Below the pieces are notes generated by a model. The model was not told the DNA's origin. It saw only the letters and a program-made list of their open reading frames with translations, and made no database searches. Shown here in pieces: positions 7,556 to 12,997 of a stretch of DNA of 12,997 nucleotides. This stretch comes from JANNGC01 sp043758205 (GTDB lineage: Bacteria; Verrucomicrobiota; Verrucomicrobiia; Limisphaerales; SIBH01). Positions within the stretch are counted from its first letter, which is position 1. Every line of letters starts with the position of its first letter. The stretch is taken from contig JAYVNY010000202.1 in assembly GCA_043758205.1 (NCBI GenBank), positions 1-12,997 on the forward strand, read 5' to 3'. The position numbers and the translations under genes are program-made.

Positions 7556-7577
7556 GCGCGGAATTTTCCGGGCCGAA

Positions 7578-7598
7578 GGTCGAAAGTCGAGAGTCGAG
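7578..7598. repeat. three tandem heptamers (GGTCGAA, AGTCGAG, AGTCGAG)
   Basis: Within the 76-bp spacer between purK and the thioredoxin-like gene, three consecutive 7-mers read GGTCGAA, AGTCGAG, AGTCGAG. The unit differs from the GTAATCA array on the other side of the thioredoxin-like gene but has the same 7-nt period. Only three copies, so chance is not excluded. Confidence 0.5.
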
Positions 7599-7631
7599 TG
7601 CTCGGCGCTCCGTCAGTGGAGGGCGCGAGTA

Positions 7632-8780
7632 TCAATGACGTGTCGTCAGCCGTGTCCGCGCGGCGCGCACACGTTCCACAGCTTCCGCCGTCGTCGCGCC
7701 CGTTGCGGTGAGGTGGCCCATTTTGCGGCCGGGACGCGGCTCCGCCTTGCCGTAGAGATGCAACTTCACAAAAGGATCGGCGAGCGCAGCGAGCCAGTTC
7801 GGTTCGCCATTCAACCAGACATCGCCGAGCAAATTTGCCATCGCGGCCGGTTGCTTTAATTCTGTCGAGCCGAGTGGCAGTCCGCAGACGGCGCGCACTT
7901 GCTGCTCGAACTGGCTGGTCACACACGCGTCAATCGTGAGGTGTCCGGAGTTGTGCGTGCGCGGCGCGAGTTCGTTGACGAGCAGACGGCCATCGCGCGT
8001 GACAAACATTTCGACCGTGAGCAGGCCCACGACATCAAGCTTTTCCAGAATTCCGCGCGCTAGTTCCTCCGCCTCATGCGCGAGCTTTGCGGAAAGAGCG
8101 GCGGGCGCGAAGGTCACGTCGAGGATGTGATTCGCGTGCGCGTTCTCGAAAACGGGGAAGGCTTTGAACTCGCCGGACGCCGTGCGTGCGGCGACCACGG
8201 AGACCTCCTTCTCAAAATCCACGAAGGCTTCGTAGATGCCCTCGGCTCCGTGCAACGCGGCGAACGCGGCAGACAGATCAGAATCAGAGCGCAGCTTTGC
8301 CTGCCCTTTGCCGTCGTAGCCAAAGCTCGCGGTCTTCAGCACGGCGGGCAGGCCAAGTTCGCGCGCGGCGCTGTGCAGTTCTGCGCGCGTGGTGATGCGG
8401 CGGAACGGCGTGACGGGAAAACCATTCTCACTCAGGAAGTTTTTCTCACGCAACCGCTGTTGCGTGATGTGCAGGACGTGGCCGGCGGGACGCACCGGCG
8501 TGATTTCCGCCACGGCATCGGTCGTGAGCGAGAGCACATTCTCAAACTCAAACGTGACGACATCCACGCTCCGCGCGAACTCGCGCACCTTGTCCAAATC
8601 ATCGTAGCGCGCGGTCCATTCGCGGTCGGCGATGTGGCCGGCGGGCGTGTCGTGGTCCGGGGAAAAAATCTGGAGGCGGTAGCCGAGTTCGCGCGCGGCA
8701 ATGGCGAACATGCGGCCCAACTGGCCGCTGCCGAGCACGCCGATGGTCGCGCCGGGGAGAATGACTGATGGCTGATTCAA
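7632..8780 (-). CDS. purK: N5-carboxyaminoimidazole ribonucleotide synthase, PurK
   Basis: 382 aa ATP-grasp enzyme of de novo purine synthesis: joins 5-aminoimidazole ribonucleotide with bicarbonate using ATP to give N5-CAIR, the substrate of PurE. The N-terminal nucleotide-fold motif is IGVLGSGQLGRMFAIAARELG (13-33), followed by VVTFEFENV (74-82). The ATP-grasp core shows KTASFGYDGKGQ (149-160) and EAFVDFEKEVSVV (184-196). Metal-binding and late motifs are TVEMFV (255-260), NELAPRTHNSGH (269-280), FEQQVRAVCGLPLG (291-304) and GRKMGHLT (351-358). Length is normal. The start is TTG at 8780; no in-frame ATG lies nearby before the essential GVLG motif, so a rare start is inferred. No Shine-Dalgarno. 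purE is not in the window. It heads the three-gene minus-strand run with the redoxin and ROK kinase, which are not purine genes. Confidence 0.95.
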   Translation of the reverse strand: MNQPSVILPGATIGVLGSGQLGRMFAIAARELGYRLQIFSPDHDTPAGHIADREWTARYDDLDKVREFARSVDVVTFEFENVLSLTTDAVAEITPVRPAGHVLHITQQRLREKNFLSENGFPVTPFRRITTRAELHSAARELGLPAVLKTASFGYDGKGQAKLRSDSDLSAAFAALHGAEGIYEAFVDFEKEVSVVAARTASGEFKAFPVFENAHANHILDVTFAPAALSAKLAHEAEELARGILEKLDVVGLLTVEMFVTRDGRLLVNELAPRTHNSGHLTIDACVTSQFEQQVRAVCGLPLGSTELKQPAAMANLLGDVWLNGEPNWLAALADPFVKLHLYGKAEPRPGRKMGHLTATGATTAEAVERVRAARTRLTTRH

Positions 8781-8788
8781 GCACGGCG

Positions 8789-8817
8789 AGGAGACAAGAA
8801 AGGGCGAGGGGTGTCAA
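8789..8817 (-). promoter_or_regulatory. candidate sigma-70-type promoter for purK
   Basis: The minus strand carries a perfect -35 hexamer TTGACA (8817-8812), then 17 bp, then TCTCCT (8794-8789), which matches TATAAT at only 3 of 6 positions. This would place transcription start within a few bases of the TTG codon at 8780. The divergent hydrolase gene has its own TTGACG at 8842-8847 without a good -10. Only the -35 is convincing. Confidence 0.25.
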
Positions 8818-8876
8818 CGGGTCCGGGCTTCGCCTTCGCGCTTGACGCTCGCGGCGCAATCCCCACGCTCCGCGCC

Positions 8877-10187
8877 ATGACATCCCGATCCGCCCTCTGC
8901 TGCATCGCGCTCGCCGCCTCGTGTTTGCTCGCCGGAACCAACGTGCGCGCCGCCGATCCGCTCGAAGCCTACGTCGCCAAGCCGGACGACAGTTACAAAT
9001 GGGAACTGAAAAGTTCGGTCAACACCAACGGCTTCACCACGGCCACGTTGCAGATGACGTCGCAGACGTGGAAGACCAGCGCGTGGACGCACATCATCCA
9101 GGTCGTGCGCCCGAACAAGATGCGCCACACGGACATCGCGTTTCTTTTCATCACGGGCGATGGCGCGGGACGCACCGAGACGATGTTGCTCGCGAAGATT
9201 GCCGCCGAAGCCGGAGCCACCGCCGCCGTCGTCACGCGCGTGCCGAACCAGCCGCTCTACGGCGGCAAAAAAGAGGACGCGCTCATCGCCTACACCTTCC
9301 TGCAATACATGAAGACCGGCGATGACACCTGGCCGCTGCTGCTCCCGATGGTGAAGAGCGCCGTGCGCGCGATGGATACGGTGCAGGCGTACGCGCAGCG
9401 CGAACATGGCGAGAAGATCGAACGCTTCGTCGTCGGTGGCGCGTCGAAGCGCGGCTGGACGACGTGGCTTTCCGGCGCGGTGGACCCACGCGTCGTCGCC
9501 ATCGCCCCGATGGTCATAGACATGCTGAACATGAAGGCGCAGACGCAGTGGGCCCAGAAAGTTTATGGCAAACAGAGCGAGCAAATCAGCGACTATACCG
9601 AGTTGAATCTGATCGACCGCATGGACGATCCGGCGATGGTGAAACTCCGTGGCTTCGTTGATCCCTACAGCTACCGCGCGCGTTACCGAAACATTCCCAA
9701 GCTGCTCCTGCTCGGCACGAATGATCCGTACTGGACCGTGGATGCGCTGCGCCATTACTGGGACGAGTTGCCGGGCGAGAAGCTCGTCTTTCAGACCCCG
9801 AACGCCGGCCACAATTTGAACGGAGGGTTGCAGGCCATGGACGTGCTCGCGTCTTTTTACCAGATGATCGCGGACAAGGAACCGTTGCCGAAAGTGGAGT
9901 GGAAACTGACGGCGGGCGAACATCCGCACCTGAATGTGCGCGCCGATCACCCCGCGAAAAGCATCCGCCTGTGGACCGCCGACTCGCCCGACCGCGACTT
10001 CCGCAACGACAAGTGGTCAAGCCAGGAATTGGAAGTAAAACCGGGCCGCGCCCTCGCCGACACCGACGTGGCGAAGCCCGCCAGCGGCTACCGCGCCTTC
10101 ATGGGCGAGGTGATTCTGACCAACCGCTTCGGCCACGAATACAAACTCTCCACGCAAGTCCAGGTCGTGCCGGATGAGGTGAAGTGA
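8877..10187 (+). CDS. secreted PhoPQ-activated pathogenicity-related (PqaA-type) alpha/beta hydrolase
   Basis: 436 aa. A signal peptide (SALCCIALAASCLLAGTNVR, about residues 5-24, probable cleavage after VRA) predicts export. The mature protein starts ADPLEAYVAKPDDSYKWEL, typical of the PhoPQ-activated pathogenicity-related family (Salmonella PqaA). The alpha/beta-hydrolase triad is visible: nucleophile S190 in GGASKRGWTTW, acid D283 in LLGTNDPYWTVDA and H312 in PNAGHNLN. ITGDGAG (92-98) may form the oxyanion region. The C-terminal 110 residues look like an added beta domain. The substrate is unknown; despite its name the family is frequent in environmental Verrucomicrobiota and Planctomycetota, so no role in disease is implied. 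The ATG at 8877 is chosen for the signal peptide; the frame is open to 8811 without a plausible start. The lnt-like gene follows 47 bp after the stop. Confidence 0.9.
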   Translation: MTSRSALCCIALAASCLLAGTNVRAADPLEAYVAKPDDSYKWELKSSVNTNGFTTATLQMTSQTWKTSAWTHIIQVVRPNKMRHTDIAFLFITGDGAGRTETMLLAKIAAEAGATAAVVTRVPNQPLYGGKKEDALIAYTFLQYMKTGDDTWPLLLPMVKSAVRAMDTVQAYAQREHGEKIERFVVGGASKRGWTTWLSGAVDPRVVAIAPMVIDMLNMKAQTQWAQKVYGKQSEQISDYTELNLIDRMDDPAMVKLRGFVDPYSYRARYRNIPKLLLLGTNDPYWTVDALRHYWDELPGEKLVFQTPNAGHNLNGGLQAMDVLASFYQMIADKEPLPKVEWKLTAGEHPHLNVRADHPAKSIRLWTADSPDRDFRNDKWSSQELEVKPGRALADTDVAKPASGYRAFMGEVILTNRFGHEYKLSTQVQVVPDEVK

Positions 10188-10195
10188 AGTGGCTT

Positions 10196-10221
10196 GTGCC
10201 CCCGGCGTCCCGCCGGGTCGG
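10196..10221. repeat. 26-bp hairpin repeat (single copy, plus orientation)
   Basis: A perfect hairpin at 10201-10217 (CCCGGCG, loop TCC, CGCCGGG) sits in a 26-base segment that recurs without mismatch at 11668-11693, on the far side of the lnt-like gene. It lies between the hydrolase stop (10187) and the lnt-like ATG (10235), so on a shared mRNA it would form a stem just before the second gene. No T-run follows, so it is not a standard rho-independent terminator. Confidence 0.8.
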
Positions 10222-10234
10222 GGTGTATGGAATT

Positions 10235-11640
10235 ATGATGCCGAAACTTGTTCACGAACCCATCCCGCTCCGGCACGTGCTGCTTTGGTGCTTCGTGGCC
10301 GCGGCGGCGTTTCATGTTGCCTACATTTTTCCGGCGTGTTCGTTCCTGATGCTGGTGTTTGCCTTCGCGCTGGTGCGGGTGTCTCACGCGAAAACAGCCC
10401 GCGTGGCGGTGCGCGCCGGACTGGTGCTGGGGCTGGCGCTCTACGGTCCACAGCTGGGATTTTCTGGTCGATCTTTGGTCCTGCCGCGTTGGCGTTGTGG
10501 CTGGTGCTGGCCTTCTGGCTGGCGGTTTTTCTGGGCCTGTTGCACCAATGTCGTTTGCGCGGCGGCGTGATGCTGGCCGTCGTGCTCGCGCCGGTGCTGT
10601 GGATGGGCTTCGAGTTTTTTCGCGGGGAACTCTACTACCTGCGCTTCACCTGGTTGAACGTAGGCTACGCGTTCTTTGAACAAGCCCGGGTTCTTTCCAT
10701 CTTTGGTATTTATGGAACTGGATTTGTGCTCATGGCCCTCGCGGCGGGGGCGAATGTGCTGTCGCGGCGTGCGTCCTTGGTGGTGATTCTCGGAGGGGCG
10801 GGCGTGCTCGGGTTGCTCCTCCAAGCTCCTGTTGCCCACCGCGCCTTCAGCGGCACAGCGAGCGGAACCGTGGTTCGTGTCGCCGCCGCACAGTTGGAGT
10901 TTCCTTCCGAACGGCAGATTGTCCCGCTGCTCGAAGAACTGCGCCGCAATCATCCGGAGACGGAACTTTTCGTGCTGAGCGAATACACGTTCGACGGGCC
11001 CATCCCCGAGCGCATCAAAACGTGGTGCCGGCAGAATCACAAATTCCTCATCGCCGGCGGAAAGGAAGAACGCCCGGACAAAACTTTCTACAACACCGCG
11101 TTCGTCATCGGCACCAACGGCGAGGTTGTTTTTCAACAGGCCAAGTCGGTGCCGATTCAATTCTTCAAGGATGGCCTGCCGGCCCCGGCTCAAAAACTCT
11201 GGCACTCGCCGTGGGGCGCTCTCGGAATTTGCATCTGTTACGACCTGAGCTACACGCGCGTGACGGATGCGTTCATCCGCGCGGGCGCGCAGGCGTTGAT
11301 CGTGCCGACGATGGACGTGGTGGACTGGGGTGAACATCAGCACCGGCTGCACGCTCGCGTCGCGCCGACGCGCGCGGCGGAATATGGCGTGCCGATTTTG
11401 CGCGTGGCCAGTTCCGGCATCTCACAACTGGTGCTGGCGAATGCCAAGGTCGAGGCGACCGCGCCCTTTGCCCAGGAGGAGGCGAGCATCGTCGGCGGAC
11501 TGCCGCTGGTGCAACGCGGTCGCGTGCCGTGGGACCGTGTGGTGGCTCGCGTCGCGGTTGGCATCACGGCGCTGGTTATCGTCTGGCTCGGGGCGGTGGC
11601 CATGCTTGGCCTGGCCAGCCGACGGAAAATCCCCGCGTAA
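10235..11640 (+). CDS. lnt: apolipoprotein N-acyltransferase (Lnt)-like, interrupted by a single-base frameshift
   Basis: Expected to N-acylate the diacylglyceryl cysteine of lipoproteins in the inner membrane. The N-terminal 76 residues (MMPKLVHEPIPLRHVLLWCF to LALYGPQLGF, membrane helices) are read from the ATG at 10235. After the T run at 10460-10463 the family sequence continues in the -1 frame as FWSIFGPAALALWLVLAFWL. One extra T restores a continuous 468-residue protein. In that numbering, membrane helices fill residues 13-200, the nitrilase-fold domain 213-430 carries the Glu-Lys-Cys triad (E250 in LSEY, K304 in AKSVP, C335 in ICYDLSY), and a last helix covers 441-462, as in Lnt. In the deposited frame, reading back from the stop gives an open frame to GTG 10189, but its first 90 residues are unlike protein. 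A GTG at 10184 overlapping the upstream stop is another start option. Either a sequencing error or a real mutation. Confidence 0.85.
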
Positions 11641-11666
11641 GTTTGTGCCCTCGTTGCCATCCGGCG

Positions 11667-11777
11667 CGTGCCCCCGGCGTCCCGCCGGGTCGGCGCGCGG
11701 TAAGCTCCGTGATCGCTCCCTTGGCCAGCGGTCTTCGTCGTCTGAACGCTGCGGCCCGGCAGGATGCCGGGGGCACG
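11667..11777. repeat. 111-bp palindromic element between convergent genes
   Basis: The outer arms are a perfect 12-bp inverted repeat, CGTGCCCCCGGC (11667-11678) and its complement (11766-11777). Each arm carries a hairpin: 11673-11689 (CCCGGCG, loop TCC, CGCCGGG) and 11755-11771 (CCCGGCA, loop GGA, TGCCGGG). The left 26 bases (11668-11693) are identical to 10196-10221. The element starts 27 bp after the lnt-like stop and ends on the base next to the stop codon of the convergent ATPase gene, so it fills almost the whole gap. It has the same plan as the element at 5203-5411: mirrored hairpins with 3-nt loops. It could act as a two-way transcription barrier, although no T-runs follow the stems. 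Confidence 0.82.
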
Positions 11778-12997
11778 TTACCGCCGTTTCCTGCCGCCGA
11801 AGATCGAGCCGAGCACGCCGCGCACGATTTCGCGTCCGACGGAACTGCCGATGGTTCGCACCGCGCTCTTCGCCATCATTTCCGCCAGCGAATCGGGCGC
11901 GCGTCCACGTCTGCGCGCCGGAGCGGAGGAGTCACCGCCCCCGAATAACGACGAGAAGAAGCCGCCTTTCTTTTCTTCCGGCGCACCAATGATTGGCGGC
12001 GCGGATGCAGAACTGGCGTGGGAACTTTTCAATTTCTCGTACGCCGACTCGCGATCCACCACGGCCTCGTAGGTTCCGAAGACGAGCGAGTTCTTGATGA
12101 TCGCCTGCCGCTGCTCGGCCGTGATCGGGCCAATCTGGCTGCGCGGCGGGCAGATGAAAGCGCGTTCCACCACCGTCGGCTGGCCGCGTTCGTCGAGCAG
12201 CGAGACGAGCGCCTCGCCCACGCCCATTTCCATCAATACGGTTTCGGTGTGGAGCTTGGGATTCGCGCGGAAGGTCTGCGCCGCCGCCTTCACGGATTTT
12301 TGATCCGCCGGGGTGAAGGCGCGCAGCGCGTGCTGCACGCGATTGCCAAGCTGGCCGAGTACGTTGTCGGGGATGTCGCGCGGATTCTGCGTGACGAAAT
12401 AAACGCCGACTCCCTTTGAGCGCACCAGCCGGATGACCTGCTCGATCTTTTCCAACAGCGCGGGCGGGATGTCGCTGAAGAGCAGATGCGCCTCGTCGAA
12501 GAAGAACACGAGCTTCGGCTTCGGCAAATCGCCGACCTCGGGAAACCGCTCGAACAATTCCGACAACAACCAGAGCAGCAGCGTGGCATAGACTTTCGGC
12601 GACTGGAGCAACTGGTCGGCGGCGAGGATGTTGATCACGCCGCGTCCGGCGGAATCCGTTTGCAGGAAGTCGTCGAAGTTCAACGCCGGCTCGCCAAAAA
12701 ATTTGTCCGCGCCCTGCGATTCGAGCGCGAGCAGGTTGCGCTGGATGGCCCCGATGCTGGCGGCGGAGACGTTGCCGTACTGCGTGGTGAACTGCGCGGC
12801 GTTCTCGCCAACGTATTGCAGCATGGCGCGCAAATCTTTCGCGTCGAGGAGCAGCAGGCCGTTTTCGTCCGCGATGCGGAAGACGAGATTGAGCACGCCG
12901 GCCTGCGTCTCGTTCAGTTGCAGCAGGCGCGCGAGCAGCACCGGTCCCATGTCGGTGATGGTTGTCCGCACCGGATGACCGTTCGTGCCGAACACAT
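11778..12997 (-). CDS. HerA/YjgR-type ATPase (DUF853 family), 5' end outside the window
   Basis: The C-terminal 406 residues of a helicase-HerA-like P-loop ATPase related to E. coli YjgR (about 500 aa). The reading frame is open at the right edge; the first full codon, GTG (12995-12993), reads as internal Val of the family motif DVFGxxGHPVR, so about 90 residues including the Walker A loop are missing. Numbered from that codon: TDMGPVLLARLLQLNETQ (14-31), the Walker B block KLVFFFDEAHLLF (161-173) with D167 and E168, and the sensor/arginine-finger region TQNPRDIPDNVLGQLGNRVQ (202-221) with R219 a likely finger. The C-terminal tail is a low-complexity linker (SSHASSASAPP; GGFFSSLFGGG) followed by a basic end, GGRKRR. 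The biological role of YjgR-type ATPases is poorly known. Confidence 0.92.
   Translation of the reverse strand, partial: VFGTNGHPVRTTITDMGPVLLARLLQLNETQAGVLNLVFRIADENGLLLLDAKDLRAMLQYVGENAAQFTTQYGNVSAASIGAIQRNLLALESQGADKFFGEPALNFDDFLQTDSAGRGVINILAADQLLQSPKVYATLLLWLLSELFERFPEVGDLPKPKLVFFFDEAHLLFSDIPPALLEKIEQVIRLVRSKGVGVYFVTQNPRDIPDNVLGQLGNRVQHALRAFTPADQKSVKAAAQTFRANPKLHTETVLMEMGVGEALVSLLDERGQPTVVERAFICPPRSQIGPITAEQRQAIIKNSLVFGTYEAVVDRESAYEKLKSSHASSASAPPIIGAPEEKKGGFFSSLFGGGDSSAPARRRGRAPDSLAEMMAKSAVRTIGSSVGREIVRGVLGSIFGGRKRR

Noticed and set aside
8814..9950. 378-codon open frame on the minus strand
   Set aside because: Antisense to the secreted hydrolase, whose triad and signal peptide are clear.
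10201..10217. Rho-independent terminator after the secreted hydrolase gene
   Set aside because: The stem is perfect but is followed by TCGGGGTG rather than a T-run, and the same sequence recurs in other orientations, so it is better described as a repeat.
10189..10460. N-terminal extension of the lnt-like frame from GTG 10189
   Set aside because: The translation is Arg/Gly-rich with no hydrophobic helices, while the neighbouring frame over the same DNA encodes clear membrane helices that join the downstream protein by one added base.
10457..10466. Programmed -1 ribosomal frameshift at GGATTTTCTGG
   Set aside because: The site does not match an X-XXY-YYZ slippery heptamer and only four Ts are present, too few for typical transcriptional slippage. 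Mutation or sequence error is simpler.

Overview
The window is GC-rich bacterial chromosome with ten protein genes on both strands, mostly housekeeping and cell-envelope functions. No rRNA, tRNA, CRISPR array, phage or transposase gene was seen. The gene set suggests Verrucomicrobiota, perhaps the Pedosphaera/Limisphaerales side, or less likely Planctomycetota. Pointers are a secreted PQQ-type propeller opening with a 'DWPRFLGPRGDN' motif, a PhoPQ-activated-type secreted hydrolase, a ROK kinase without its zinc loop, weak or absent Shine-Dalgarno sequences at nearly every start, and intergenic palindromes and heptamer repeats. This placement is inference from family knowledge, not a search result.

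Layout from left to right: (1) on the minus strand, a secreted beta-propeller protein (1630-3036) lies upstream of a GlcD-type FAD oxidase (106-1488). (2) On the plus strand, divergent from the propeller, is a membrane-anchored helical LysM protein of unknown function (3153-4568). (3) On the minus strand is a DJ-1/PfpI protein (4602-5117). (4) A 404-bp gene-free gap (5118-5521) is half filled by a 209-bp palindromic repeat element. (5) On the plus strand is a hotdog thioesterase (5522-5944), whose end overlaps that of a minus-strand ROK sugar kinase (5937-6866). (6) The minus-strand run continues upstream with a thioredoxin-like protein (6965-7555) and purK (7632-8780), separated by short spacers carrying heptamer repeats. 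(7) On the plus strand are a PhoPQ-activated-type alpha/beta hydrolase (8877-10187) and an apolipoprotein N-acyltransferase-like gene (10235-11640) that carries a frameshift. (8) A 111-bp palindromic element (11667-11777) fills the convergent gap before a minus-strand HerA/YjgR-type ATPase, which is cut by the window edge.

The genes do not form one pathway. The envelope theme (propeller, LysM protein, secreted hydrolase, Lnt) is the nearest to a shared one. The features most worth a second look are the single-base frameshift in the lnt-like gene, the family of tight hairpins with 3-nt loops found in three intergenic places, and tandem heptamers that flip orientation to make long inverted repeats. 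I found no convincing new multi-gene system.
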